Positions 26,795 to 35,025 are shown, counted from the first letter of the stretch. The stretch is DNA of 64,000 nucleotides from Methylobacterium sp. AMS5 (GCF_001542815.1 NZ_CP006992.1:2733501-2797500); one strand, 5' to 3'. The notes: generated by a model from the letters alone, not told the origin. Numbers and translations are program-made.

Positions 26795-27448
26795 ATGGCC
26801 GAAGATCTGATCCGTTACGATCTCCTGGTTCAGGACGCCCTGCGCGGCGTCGTGCGCAAGGTGCTGACCGATGCCGCCCGCGAGGGGCTTTCCGGCGAGC
26901 ACCACTTCTACATTTCGTTCCGCACCGAGGCGCCGGGCGTGCGCATGTCGCAGCGCCTGCGCGAGAAGTACCCGCAGGACATGACGATCGTTCTGCAGCA
27001 TCAGTTCTGGGATCTCGGCGTCACCGAGCACAGCTTCGAGGTCGGCCTGTCCTTCTCCGGCGTGCCCGAGCGGCTTCTAATCCCGTTCGACGCGCTGTCG
27101 GGCTTCTTCGACCCTTCCGTGCAGTTCGGCCTCAAATTCGATCTCAACGAAGGCGCCGAGGGCGAGCAGGCGGAAGAGACGCAGCCGAGCGCTCCGATCA
27201 AGGCTGGTCCGCGCGGGGCGGCCTCCGAGCCTGCCGAGATCAAGCCGAAGAGTACCGGTCTCGCCACGGTGCAGAACGGCCCGAAGATCGTTCCGGCCCT
27301 CCCCGCCGCGGGTAAGGCGAAGACGGATCTCAAGCCGGACAGCAAGCCCGAGGACGGCACAGAGGCCAAGCCCGAGGCCGCCGAGAAGACCGATCGCGAC
27401 GGCACCGCAGAGGTCGTGAGCCTCGACGCCTTCCGTAAGAAAAACTGA
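26795..27448 (+). CDS. sspB: ClpXP adaptor protein SspB (alpha type)
   Basis: SspB binds the ssrA tag and delivers tagged proteins to ClpXP. The 217-residue protein starts MAEDLIRYDLLVQDAL and has the tag-binding domain to about residue 115: GEHHFYISFRTEAPGVRMS, MTIVLQHQFWDLGVTEHSFEV, VPERLLIPFDALSGFFDPS and VQFGLKFD. A long lysine-, proline- and glutamate-rich linker follows, ending in VVSLDAFRKKN, the short C-terminal ClpX-docking motif. The ATG at 26795 fits family N-termini. It begins about 55 bases after the tmRNA gene, so the tag and its reader are neighbours. Confidence 0.95.
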   Translation: MAEDLIRYDLLVQDALRGVVRKVLTDAAREGLSGEHHFYISFRTEAPGVRMSQRLREKYPQDMTIVLQHQFWDLGVTEHSFEVGLSFSGVPERLLIPFDALSGFFDPSVQFGLKFDLNEGAEGEQAEETQPSAPIKAGPRGAASEPAEIKPKSTGLATVQNGPKIVPALPAAGKAKTDLKPDSKPEDGTEAKPEAAEKTDRDGTAEVVSLDAFRKKN

Positions 27449-27460
27449 TTTTTTCCGCAC

Positions 27461-27487
27461 GACCGCTCCTCCTGCGGGGGAGCGGTC
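27461..27487. terminator. Hairpin between convergent sspB and the P450 gene
   Basis: A perfect 9-bp stem, GACCGCTCC / GGAGCGGTC, in the 46-base gap between two convergent stops. Neither strand has a T run after it, so termination activity is uncertain. Confidence 0.5.
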
Positions 27488-27494
27488 GCCCGCA

Positions 27495-28931
27495 TCAGGC
27501 GCGCCGCTGGGCCAGCATCCGCAGGCCTTCCTTCGGCCGCAGCGTGACGCGGTGGAGCGGCGTCACCGGCGGATGATCCGCCGGCAAGGTGAGCCGCACC
27601 GCGCGCGCGACGTGGGCCAGCACCAGCGTCGCTTCCTGAACAGAAAAGCTCTGGCCGATGCAGACCCGCGGACCCGCTCCGAACGGCAGGTAGGCGAAGC
27701 GTTCGACGCGGTCGCGCCGCTCCCCGAGGAAGCGCTCGGGGATGAAGGCATCCGGCTCCTCCCACAGCTTGCGGTGCCGGTGCATCACCCAGGGCGCGAT
27801 GATGACGGTCGAGTTGCGCGGAATCTTCACCCGCCCGATCCGGTCCTCGCGGAGTGCCTGGCGGCTGAGGAACGGCACCGGCGGGAAGAGCCGCATCGTC
27901 TCCTCCATCACTGCCTTGGTGAAGGGCAGCCGGTCGAGTTGCAGCGCGCCGTCCGGTCCCGCGGCGGCATCGACCTCCGCTTCCACGCGGGCGCGCGCCG
28001 CCTCGTCCTGCGACAGGCAGTAGAGCGCCCATGTCAGGGCGTTGGCCGTGGTCTCGTGGCCGGCGGCAATGAAGGTGACGATGTTGGCCTTCACCTCGAG
28101 GTCGGAAAGGCCGCGACCGGTCTCCGGGTCCTGAGCCGCGAGCAGCAGGGTCATCAGGTCATGGGGGGCCTCGCCGCGGGCGAGCGCGGCCTTGCGCTCA
28201 TTGAGGAGCGTGTCGACCACCTCGGCGAAGAACCGCAGCGCCGGCCGGGCTCGCAGCCGGCCGAGCCGCGGCACGAAGGCGGGGAAGCCGAACACGTCGA
28301 GGGGGTCGATCGGTCCGATCGATTCGAGCAGGCGGGTGATCGCGCGCCCGAGCGCGTCGGGATCGCCGGGCAGGCCTTGCGTGAAGATCGTCTGCTCCAG
28401 CACGTCGAGCGTGGCGCGGGTCATCTCCAGGGCGATATCGACCGTGGCGCCGTCGCGCCGGGCCAGCCGCCGGCCGAGCCGTGCGCCGGCGGCTTCCATC
28501 TGCGCGACGAAGCCGGCGACATGGCGTGCGGAAAAAATCGGCGCCAGCGTGCGACGCTGAAGCCGCCACTCGTCGCCTTCCGCCGTGAGCAGGCCGTTGC
28601 CGAGGCCCGGCGCCAGCACGCGCTTCTGCAGGTCGTCCTTGCGGTAGTGAGCGGCGCGCTCCACCAGCAGGTAGCGCACCAGGGCCGGGTCGCTCACGAC
28701 GGTGATGCGTCCCATCGCCGTCTCGCCCGCGACGACGAATTCCTCGAAATGCACGTCCATCCAGGTGGCGATCGGGTTCTCGCGCACCTTTTTCAGGAAG
28801 GCGAAGAGACCGAGCGGCCGCGTGAGCGGCGGCGGTACCTTGGGCCGGAAAAGCGGTGTGTCCGTCGGAGGCGCGAGGGGCAGCGTATCCAGCATCGGCA
28901 GGCGAACAACCTCGGCGGTAACGGAGTGCAC
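27495..28931 (-). CDS. Cytochrome P450
   Basis: A 478-residue soluble P450 monooxygenase. The oxygen-activation motif is AAGHETTANAL, the K-helix ExxR is in EETMRLFPPVPFLSR, and the heme loop is LPFGAGPRVCIGQ with the thiolate cysteine at about residue 424. FxPERFLGE also matches. The length and motif spacing resemble bacterial CYP families related to fatty-acid or terpene hydroxylases, but substrate cannot be read. No ferredoxin or reductase is adjacent, so it must use partners encoded elsewhere. The start is a GTG; an ATG 12 codons later (MLDTLPLAPP) is an alternative. Confidence 0.92.
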   Translation of the reverse strand: MHSVTAEVVRLPMLDTLPLAPPTDTPLFRPKVPPPLTRPLGLFAFLKKVRENPIATWMDVHFEEFVVAGETAMGRITVVSDPALVRYLLVERAAHYRKDDLQKRVLAPGLGNGLLTAEGDEWRLQRRTLAPIFSARHVAGFVAQMEAAGARLGRRLARRDGATVDIALEMTRATLDVLEQTIFTQGLPGDPDALGRAITRLLESIGPIDPLDVFGFPAFVPRLGRLRARPALRFFAEVVDTLLNERKAALARGEAPHDLMTLLLAAQDPETGRGLSDLEVKANIVTFIAAGHETTANALTWALYCLSQDEAARARVEAEVDAAAGPDGALQLDRLPFTKAVMEETMRLFPPVPFLSRQALREDRIGRVKIPRNSTVIIAPWVMHRHRKLWEEPDAFIPERFLGERRDRVERFAYLPFGAGPRVCIGQSFSVQEATLVLAHVARAVRLTLPADHPPVTPLHRVTLRPKEGLRMLAQRRA

Positions 28932-29020
28932 GATGCGTCATCCCCCGTTCCGGGCCGGCATCGCGCTTGTCATCGTGCTTCGTTAAGTAGGGCCGCATCC
29001 GAGCCAACGAAGAGGCCACG

Positions 29021-30439
29021 ATGTCGCCGCACGAGAACCCTTCCGTCGAGACGCGCACCGAGTCCGATACCTTCGGCCCGATCGAAGTGCCCGCCCACCG
29101 CTACTGGGGCGCCCAGACGCAGCGCTCGATCCAGAACTTCAAGATCGGCACCGAGCGCCAGCCGGCACCGCTCGTCCACGCGCTCGGCACCGTCAAGCAG
29201 GCCGCCGCGCTGGTGAACAAGGATCTCGGCGGCCTCGATCCGAAGATCGCCGACGCGATCGCCGAATCCGCCGCCGAAGTCGTCGCCGGACAGCACGACG
29301 ACGAGTTCCCGCTGGTGGTGTGGCAGACGGGCTCGGGCACGCAGTCCAACATGAACGCCAACGAGGTGATCGCGAGCCTCGCCAACGAGCGGCTTGGGGG
29401 CAAGCGCGGCGGCAAGTCGCCGGTCCACCCCAACGATCACTGCAACCGCAGCCAATCCTCGAACGACACCTTTCCCACCGCCATGCACATCGCGGTCACC
29501 CGCGAGGTCCACGAGCGGCTGCTGCCGGCGCTCTCCCACCTGCACACCGTGCTCGACGCCAAGGCCCAGGAGTTCGAGAGCATCGTCAAGATCGGCCGCA
29601 CCCACCTTCAGGACGCGACGCCGGTGTCGCTCGGCCAGGAATTCTCCGGCTACGCCGCGCAGGTCGCGCTCGGCGGCGCGCGCATCGCCGCCACGCTTCC
29701 CGGAGTGCTGGCGCTGGCGCAGGGCGGCACGGCCGTCGGCACCGGCCTCAACGCGCATCCCGAATTCGCGGAGCGGTTCGCGGCCAAGGTCGCCGAGCTG
29801 ACCGGGCTGCCCTTCACCTCGGCCGAAAACAAGTTCGAGGCGCTCGCCACCCACGACGCCCTCGTCTTCCTCCAGGGCGCGCTGACGGCTTTGGCCTCGG
29901 GCCTGTTCAAGATCGCCAACGACATCCGCCTGCTGGGCTCCGGACCGCGCTCGGGCCTCGGCGAATTGTCGCTGCCGGAGAACGAGCCCGGCTCGTCGAT
30001 CATGCCGGGCAAGGTCAACCCGACCCAGTGCGAGGCGCTGACGATGGTCTGCGCGCAGGTGATCGGCAACGGCACCACGGTGAGCTTTGCCGGCTCACAG
30101 GGTCATTTCGAGCTCAACGTGTTCAAGCCGGTGATCGCCAACGCGGTCCTGCAATCGGTGCGGATTCTGGCCGACGCCTCGGTCAGCTTCACCGACAACT
30201 GCGTCGTCGGCATCAAGGCCAACACCGACCGGATCAGCGACCTGATGAGCCGCTCGCTCATGCTGGTGACGGCACTCGCTCCCTCGATCGGCTACGACAA
30301 GGCCGCCGAGATCGCCAAGACCGCGCACAAGAACGGCACCACCCTGAAGGAGGAGGCGCTGCGGCTCGGCTACGTGACGGACGAGGAGTTCGAGCGGGTC
30401 GTGCGCCCCGAAACCATGCTGGCGCCCAGCGCGGAATAA
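29021..30439 (+). CDS. fumC: Fumarate hydratase, class II
   Basis: FumC interconverts fumarate and malate in the TCA cycle without an iron-sulfur cluster. The 472-residue protein has the expected blocks: [24 protein letters not shown] start (here [11 protein letters not shown]), [45 protein letters not shown] and the superfamily signature [16 protein letters not shown]. The catalytic serine is in that last loop. The gene is divergent from the P450 and is followed by a GC-rich hairpin. Confidence 0.97.
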   Translation: MSPHENPSVETRTESDTFGPIEVPAHRYWGAQTQRSIQNFKIGTERQPAPLVHALGTVKQAAALVNKDLGGLDPKIADAIAESAAEVVAGQHDDEFPLVVWQTGSGTQSNMNANEVIASLANERLGGKRGGKSPVHPNDHCNRSQSSNDTFPTAMHIAVTREVHERLLPALSHLHTVLDAKAQEFESIVKIGRTHLQDATPVSLGQEFSGYAAQVALGGARIAATLPGVLALAQGGTAVGTGLNAHPEFAERFAAKVAELTGLPFTSAENKFEALATHDALVFLQGALTALASGLFKIANDIRLLGSGPRSGLGELSLPENEPGSSIMPGKVNPTQCEALTMVCAQVIGNGTTVSFAGSQGHFELNVFKPVIANAVLQSVRILADASVSFTDNCVVGIKANTDRISDLMSRSLMLVTALAPSIGYDKAAEIAKTAHKNGTTLKEEALRLGYVTDEEFERVVRPETMLAPSAE

Positions 30440-30454
30440 GCGCTAGTTTCGCTT

Positions 30455-30479
30455 CCCGGCGCGGACTCTCCGCGCCGGG
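30455..30479 (+). terminator. GC-rich hairpin after fumC
   Basis: Perfect 11-bp stem CCCGGCGCGGA / TCCGCGCCGGG with a 3-base loop, 15 bases after the fumC stop. There is no T run, so it may stabilise the message or end it with Rho. Confidence 0.5.
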
Positions 30480-30499
30480 TCGTCCGGAGGGCTGACACG

Positions 30500-30688
30500 G
30501 TGGCCGAGATCATCAACCTGCGCCAAGTGCGCAAGGACCGTGAGAAGGCGGGCAAAGAGGCCAAGGCCGCGGAGAACCGCATCCTGTTCGGCCGGCCGAA
30601 AAAGGCGAAGACGCTGGCCGAGACGCGCAAGGCGATCGAGCAGTCCCGCCACGAGGGGCACCGCCTCGCCGATCCCGACAAGGAATGA
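30500..30688 (+). CDS. DUF4169 family small protein
   Basis: A 62-residue basic protein starting with GTG after GGAGGG. MAEIINLRQVRKDREKAGKE and AENRILFGRPKKAKTL match DUF4169, a short, lysine-rich helical protein of alphaproteobacteria. It overlaps the following ribbon-helix-helix gene by four bases (ATGA). The pair is conserved next to fumC in related genomes to my knowledge. Function unknown. Confidence 0.85.
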   Translation: MAEIINLRQVRKDREKAGKEAKAAENRILFGRPKKAKTLAETRKAIEQSRHEGHRLADPDKE

Positions 30689-30996
30689 CGCGCGCGCCCC
30701 TGCGGGAGAACGCGAAACGCTCGGTGATGATCGCGGGCCACCGCACCAGCGTCTCGCTGGAAGCGGAGTTCTGGACTGCGCTTCAAGAAATCGCGCAGGG
30801 GCGCGGGCAATCGGTGCAGGCGCTGATCGGCGCCATCGATTCCGAGCGCGGCGCGCGCAACCTCTCCTCGGCGATCCGGGTGTTCGTGCTCGGCGTGTTT
30901 CGTGACGAGCGCGCGCCTTCAGAGGGCCCCCTCGCGAATCGCGCCGGGATCGGCCAGAGCGTGCAGGAGGCCGGCGGCGGAGTGGGCGAAGCGTAG
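30685..30996 (+). CDS. Ribbon-helix-helix domain protein
   Basis: A 103-residue protein. MIAGHRTSVSLEAEFWTALQ is the strand and first helix of a ribbon-helix-helix DNA-binding domain, followed by IAQGRGQSVQALIGAIDS and NLSSAIRVFVLG. This is the RHH_4 type, found with DUF4169. The ~35 residues after the domain are probably unstructured, and their codons overlap the end of the convergent mmcB by 78 bases. It could be a regulator of fumC or of its own operon. The target is not known. Confidence 0.87.
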   Translation: MTRAPLRENAKRSVMIAGHRTSVSLEAEFWTALQEIAQGRGQSVQALIGAIDSERGARNLSSAIRVFVLGVFRDERAPSEGPLANRAGIGQSVQEAGGGVGEA

Positions 30997-31404
30997 GGTG
31001 ACCGACTTGCGCCGGGCCGGGCTCAGCGGATGGTCCGGCGGCTCACGCAGGATCGCCGCGCCGAAAGAATCGGCGACGATGAGGCCGCATTCCTCCGGGA
31101 TCAGCGATTCCGGCACCGTCTCGGGGATCGCGAAGAAGAAGCGGTCGCAATAGTCGCGGTAATCCGGCCATTTCCGGTCGGCGCGAAAGTCGGCGACGCT
31201 CGATTTGATCTCGACGATGGTGAGCCGTCCGGCGCCGCAGAGCGCGATCACGTCGGCGCGGCGCCCGTTGGCGAGCGAGAATTCCGGCAGGCTCACGCAG
31301 CCCATTTCGGCGAGCAGGCGTCGGACCCCGCGCTGGATATTGAGCGCGGTCGGTGACTGGCGCCGGTCCGGCGGCAGGACGATGTGGGCGAGGGCTGTGG
31401 ACAT
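30919..31404 (-). CDS. mmcB: MmcB-like DNA repair protein
   Basis: A 161-residue protein of the MmcB family, first linked to mitomycin C resistance in Caulobacter. It has a PD-(D/E)XK-like nuclease core: LPEFSLANGRRADVIAL, then LTIVEIKSSVADFRAD with the E-x-K pair, and WPDYRDYCDRFFFAIPE. Related proteins lie under LexA control with imuABC-type genes. No clear LexA box was found here. The start is the ATG of MSTALAHIVL. Confidence 0.85.
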   Translation of the reverse strand: MSTALAHIVLPPDRRQSPTALNIQRGVRRLLAEMGCVSLPEFSLANGRRADVIALCGAGRLTIVEIKSSVADFRADRKWPDYRDYCDRFFFAIPETVPESLIPEECGLIVADSFGAAILREPPDHPLSPARRKSVTLRFAHSAAGLLHALADPGAIREGAL

Positions 31405-31515
31405 GCCGGGGCGTTGGCTTGCGGATGAGGCCGAATCGAGTCCGCGCATCCTGCCAGCGCGATCACCTCGGTGTCACCGGCCGCTTTGCCGCACGGCGCA
31501 GTCGCCGACATCAGG

Positions 31516-31686
31516 TCACGGCTCGCCCGAGAAGTAGCTCTTGTAAAACGGATCGTCCCCGAACCACTCTCCATAGCGATAGTTCGCATTGCTGATTCCG
31601 CATACGTCCATTTGCGGAGGTCCGATATCGAATTCTATGGCATCTAGGGGGGTCGATGAGACATGTTCCGCAAAATCGGTTCGCAT
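31516..31686 (-). CDS. Possible 56-residue hypothetical protein
   Basis: An open frame beginning MRTDFAEHVSSTPLDAIEF and ending GEWFGDDPFYKSYFSGEP. The aromatic, acidic C-terminus looks protein-like, but there is no ribosome binding site, and the frame runs upstream through the tandem repeat. It may be a remnant. Weakly supported. Confidence 0.25.
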   Translation of the reverse strand: MRTDFAEHVSSTPLDAIEFDIGPPQMDVCGISNANYRYGEWFGDDPFYKSYFSGEP

Positions 31687-31828
31687 TGGCGTTTTGGCGG
31701 GACAGCGATGAGACATCTGGGTGACATCGAGGGGACAGTGATGGGACAGAGGCTGTCTCAATCTCGATAGTCCGCATTGGGTTTTGAGGGGACGGTGAGG
31801 TGACACTCATGGGACAGCCGTGAGACAC
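31680..31828. repeat. Imperfect tandem repeat with GGGACAG-GATGAGACA units
   Basis: The words CGCATTGG-GTTTTG-GGGAC recur at 31682 and 31773, a period of 91 bases. Within this, four related 17-base units (consensus GGGACAGYGATGRGACA) start at 31699, 31732, 31789 and 31811. No gene is confidently encoded here. Purpose unknown. Confidence 0.65.
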
Positions 31829-31861
31829 CGGACCGTGGCCTGCAGGAGCCTGGACCGAGCC

Positions 31862-32284
31862 TCAGTAGAGCCAATACCAGTCCATGCCCTCGGTGCTCAG
31901 GGCGCCGTAGTTGGTCACGCCGTTCGTGTAGACGCAGGTTCGGTCGTAGGAGCTCGGAGGCTGTCCCTTGAAGCGCACGCAGTCGTAGCGGCCTATGCGC
32001 TTGTGGACCGTCACCACGGTGCCCTTGGGGATCATGAGGCAGCGCCGGCCTTCCGTGGCTCTGACGGTCGGCCCCTCGGCGAGCTCTGCGAAGGCACGCT
32101 TGGCGCGGGCGCGCTCCAGCTCGTTCCCGCGGTTGGTCGCCATCAGCATGATGCGATCGAAGTCCGCGGGGCTCTGGCAGCCCGGCTGGGCGCGCTTAAG
32201 GGTATACGGACCCGGAGCCTCGACCTCGGCATGGGCAGCCGTGGAGAGGAGCAGAAACGCGAAAGCGAGAGCATGGTTCTTCAT
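31862..32284 (-). CDS. Hypothetical secreted protein
   Basis: A 140-residue protein with a clear signal peptide (MKNHALAFAFLLLSTAAHA, cleavage before EVEAP). The mature part has four cysteines (GCQSP, RCLM, YDCVR, RTCVY), suggesting disulfides, and an aromatic C-terminus MDWYWLY. A basic central strand set (TVVTVHKRIGRYDCVRFK) resembles small SH3-like periplasmic domains, but no family is recognised. It sits in the patch of unassigned genes between mmcB and the BtuF-like gene. Confidence 0.7.
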   Translation of the reverse strand: MKNHALAFAFLLLSTAAHAEVEAPGPYTLKRAQPGCQSPADFDRIMLMATNRGNELERARAKRAFAELAEGPTVRATEGRRCLMIPKGTVVTVHKRIGRYDCVRFKGQPPSSYDRTCVYTNGVTNYGALSTEGMDWYWLY

Positions 32285-32341
32285 GCCCTCGCTCATAGCT
32301 CTGGTTCGTAGGGGTGTCAGCGGGCGCCGGTGGATTCGGCG

Positions 32342-32440
32342 CTAGATGCGGGGATCCTGGAATAGGTCGGCCACATAGTCGAGCTCCGAAGGTGTCCCGG
32401 AATTGAAGCCGTTGCTACCCAGGATCAACTTCGTCTTCAT
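32342..32440 (-). CDS. Possible 32-residue small protein
   Basis: An open frame MKTKLILGSNGFNSG... ending DLFQDPRI directly downstream of the 32461-32712 gene and in a different frame. GAGAGG lies 14 bases upstream, poorly spaced. It could be a real small gene or the frameshifted tail of the gene before it. Confidence 0.25.
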   Translation of the reverse strand: MKTKLILGSNGFNSGTPSELDYVADLFQDPRI

Positions 32441-32460
32441 CCGGATGGCTTCCAGCCTCT

Positions 32461-32712
32461 CTACCGCATGATGACGATGCCGCCTGTCGCTTCCAGGCGA
32501 ACGCCCTGCTCCGTTTCCGCGCGGAGGCCGAGGCTTTCATAGCCCGATGACAGGACGTTGCAGATCGCATCGACTGCGGAGCGGATCTCGAAGTAGGCTT
32601 CGGTCGGACGAAACTCTCCCGACGCTACGCCCATCCCCGGATCTGACGCGAAGAGATCGGCATGGCCGATCAGGCGGTCGTTGCTGAAGATGCGCACGGG
32701 CAGCACAGGCAA
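32461..32712 (-). CDS. Hypothetical protein
   Basis: An 83-residue protein starting MPVLPVRIFSNDRLIGHADL and ending GGIVIMR. The alternation of short strands and one helix (EAYFEIRSAVDAICNVLSSG) suggests a compact cytosolic domain. No family is recognised. Lower GC than the flanking core genes. Confidence 0.55.
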   Translation of the reverse strand: MPVLPVRIFSNDRLIGHADLFASDPGMGVASGEFRPTEAYFEIRSAVDAICNVLSSGYESLGLRAETEQGVRLEATGGIVIMR

Positions 32713-32820
32713 ACCTCTTGGTCGGGTTCAAAGATCGCCACCGCGAGCCGCTGGGTATCCGAACCATGATCTTGCCAGGAGATGGTCCAAAAAACGGATT
32801 AGGGACGATGCTCCAGTAAA

Positions 32821-33417
32821 TCAGGCGTTGCTTGGCAGCCTGCTTCTGCCCGAGGTCCACTCCTCCCATCGGTCGAGCAGGCGCTCGAACGCCTCGCGAG
32901 CGAAGACTTCACGGCTCCTTTGGTAGGACGGCTCGATGGACAGCGTCGAAACTTTCCACAACTCGCCGATCAGGATTGTTGCCATCGATTTGCGTTTGAC
33001 GACGAACTCCATCTCCCGCCTTCGATTGAGGGGGGGCGAGTTGAAGTCCCAGATTCCATCAAACTCATCAACGGTGAAAAACATCGTATGCCGCTGTACA
33101 GCAACTGGAGTGAGCGACCAAATATATCCACCGGGCTCATCTTGAAGCAGGATCTCTCCGCCACGGTTGTCGATCAGCATGCTGCAAAAGCAGATAAGTT
33201 TCTCGATGACATCAGTAAAAACTGCGGAGACGCGGCAATTTAAATTTTTTCGAGAGGTTATGATGTCTAAATCACTCCATCCGTATGAGCGAAATAGTAG
33301 TGAGATGGTGAATTCGTCGAAAACTTGAGACGGCTCTCTAGTCATTTCGGATCCGGGTTTTCGAAGAATTATCTGTATGATTTGCCTTAAAATCACGATG
33401 CGACTGATATTTTTCAT
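32821..33417 (-). CDS. Hypothetical protein of AT-rich composition
   Basis: A protein of up to 198 residues. The frame opens MKNISRIVILRQIIQ, and an internal start MTREPSQVFDEFTIS at 33345 is equally likely because neither has a clear ribosome binding site. The body has FTVDEFDGIWDFNSP and a C-terminal basic-acidic helix (RSREVFAREAFERLLDRWEEW). Codon use and GC content differ strongly from the core genome, which suggests horizontal acquisition. No family recognised; nothing links it to a toxin or defence system by sequence. Confidence 0.6.
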   Translation of the reverse strand: MKNISRIVILRQIIQIILRKPGSEMTREPSQVFDEFTISLLFRSYGWSDLDIITSRKNLNCRVSAVFTDVIEKLICFCSMLIDNRGGEILLQDEPGGYIWSLTPVAVQRHTMFFTVDEFDGIWDFNSPPLNRRREMEFVVKRKSMATILIGELWKVSTLSIEPSYQRSREVFAREAFERLLDRWEEWTSGRSRLPSNA

Positions 33418-33487
33418 GGCAAATCTTATAAATTTACTTTAACTCAGTGCAAAAGCAATATATAAGGTCAAATGCAAATTCTGCAGA

Positions 33488-34279
33488 TTATCGACCTGTC
33501 GTCAATGACAAAGCCGCCCGGATCGCCGCGAACCCGTCCGTGAGGGCCGCCGGGCCCGGCTGGAGGATCAGCGGCGACTTGATCTCGTGGATGCGCCCCG
33601 CCGCCACGGCGGGAATGGCGTCCCATCCGGGCCGGGCGCGGATGCGCTCGATGTTGACGCGCTTGCCGCACCAGGAGGCGAGGATCACGTCGGGCGCGGC
33701 CGCGATCACCTGCGCCGCGGTGACGATCCGGTCTTTCGCTGCTTGCGCGCGGCTCAATTCCGGAAACACGTCCTGCCCCCCGGCATAACCGATCAGGTCG
33801 GAGACCCAGCCGATGCCGGAGATCATCGGCTCGTCCCACTCCTCGAAATAGACCTTCGGCCGAACGCGTCCCGCGCTCTCGGCGACGGCCTCGGTGAGGT
33901 GGGCCGCGTAGGACTGCGCCAGCACCTCGGCCCGCTCCGCCGCGCCGACGAGGGCGCCGACGGTGCGGATCATCGCGAGGCAGCCGGCCACATCGCGCTG
34001 GTTGAACAGGTGGACCGCGACGCCGGCGCGGGCGAGGCTGGCGACGATCTCGGCCTGGAGATCCGAGAAGGCGAGGACGAGGTCCGGCTCGAGGGCGAGA
34101 ATCTTGGGCAGATCGGCGCTTGTGAAGGCCGAGACCCGCGGCTTCTCCCGGCGCACCTGCGGCGGGCGTACGGCGTAGCCCGAGACGCCGACGATGCGGC
34201 GATCCTCGCCCAGCAGATAGAGCGTCTCGACGGTCTCCTCGGTGAGGCAGACGATGCGTTCGGGCGGGAAGCGTCGCAT
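33488..34279 (-). CDS. BtuF-like periplasmic-binding-fold protein without a signal peptide
   Basis: A 263-residue protein of the class III solute-binding family used for vitamin B12 and ferric siderophores: RIVCLTEETVETLYLLGEDR at the N-terminus, SADLPKILALEPDLVLAFSD, and VYFEEWDEPMISGIGWVSDLI followed by the second lobe (PDVILASWCGKRVNIERI). There is no signal peptide or lipobox, so it should stay in the cytoplasm, unlike transporter-bound relatives. Such proteins are often called cobalamin-binding. No transporter genes are adjacent; dedA is 6 bases upstream, so they form an operon. Confidence 0.82.
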   Translation of the reverse strand: MRRFPPERIVCLTEETVETLYLLGEDRRIVGVSGYAVRPPQVRREKPRVSAFTSADLPKILALEPDLVLAFSDLQAEIVASLARAGVAVHLFNQRDVAGCLAMIRTVGALVGAAERAEVLAQSYAAHLTEAVAESAGRVRPKVYFEEWDEPMISGIGWVSDLIGYAGGQDVFPELSRAQAAKDRIVTAAQVIAAAPDVILASWCGKRVNIERIRARPGWDAIPAVAAGRIHEIKSPLILQPGPAALTDGFAAIRAALSLTTGR

Positions 34280-34285
34280 GGCGCG

Positions 34286-34807
34286 TCAGTAATGAAGCCA
34301 CGTCAGCAGGCCCGCGCCGGGGGCGAGCAGCACGAAGGCCCAGACGAAGGCCGAACTCCAGTTCGCGAGCTGGAACGGAATGCGCGCGAGGCCGAAGCTG
34401 CCGGCGACCAATGGCACCACTGCCCGCGCCGGACCGATGAAGCGGCCGATGAGGATCGCCCCCGCACCCCAGCGCCGCAGGAAGGCTTCGGCCTTGGCCG
34501 TCATTTCCGGGTACCGGCTCATCGGCCAGAGACGCTTCACGCCGTCCTTGTAGTAGTGCCCGACTTCGTAGGAGACCCAATCCCCCAGCCCGGCGCCGAT
34601 GCCCGCCCCGATCACCAGGGGCCAGAACGGCAGGCCGCTGCTGCCGATCAGAGCGCCGATGCCGAGCAGGATCGCCGTGGCCGGTACCAGCAGCGACAGG
34701 ACCGCGAGCGATTCGCAGAAGGCGATCACCCCCGTCACCAGCGGTGCCCACGCCTTGTATGTCTCGAGGAAGGTGAGGATGGATTGGCGGGCGGCGTCGA
34801 AATCCAT
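34286..34807 (-). CDS. DedA family membrane protein
   Basis: A 173-residue membrane protein. DedA proteins are inner-membrane transporters or lipid flippases linked to envelope integrity. The start is the ATG of MDFDAARQSILTF. The family features are the re-entrant-like LLVPATAILLGIGALIGSSG, GAGLGDWVSYEVGHYY, and GAGAILIGRFIGPARAVVPLVAG, which carries the conserved arginine motif F-x-G-x-x-R. It precedes the BtuF-like gene. Confidence 0.92.
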   Translation of the reverse strand: MDFDAARQSILTFLETYKAWAPLVTGVIAFCESLAVLSLLVPATAILLGIGALIGSSGLPFWPLVIGAGIGAGLGDWVSYEVGHYYKDGVKRLWPMSRYPEMTAKAEAFLRRWGAGAILIGRFIGPARAVVPLVAGSFGLARIPFQLANWSSAFVWAFVLLAPGAGLLTWLHY

Positions 34808-34832
34808 ACTCACTCCGGAAGATGGGCCGAGA

Positions 34833-34930
34833 GCCGTATCCACCCTGATGGCATCCGGCCGGCGTCTCTCAGTCTTTGTTTTGATGCACATTCCTTCGAC
34901 GAAGCGGTGACCGCTTCGTCGGGATGCGCT
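34833..34930. repeat. Dispersed 98-base repeat, copy B
   Basis: Gapless match to 17076-17173 (about 72 of 98 identical by eye). Like copy A it lies between a minus-strand gene (dedA) and a plus-strand gene (pdxY), about 95 bases from the plus-strand start. The inner GACGAAGCGGTGACCGCTTCGTC part is itself a near-perfect inverted repeat in this copy. Confidence 0.75.
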
Positions 34931-35025
34931 CAAGGTCGGCCGAGCCCTAACGCGCCGCTGCACCGATCGGATGCGCGCGGGGGCCCGCCGGGCTATCACG
35001 ATGCAGGAGCGGATACCGGAGCACC

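Noticed and set aside
28900..29020. Ferredoxin or reductase partner of the P450
   Set aside because: Both sides were examined; the neighbours are sspB and fumC and no redox partner is encoded.
31680..31828. CRISPR array
   Set aside because: Units are imperfect, spaced 22 to 57 bases and not separated by uniform spacers; no cas gene in the window.
33488..34807. Cobalamin riboswitch controlling the BtuF-like gene
   Set aside because: Only 6 bases separate it from dedA and no B12-box was seen upstream of dedA.
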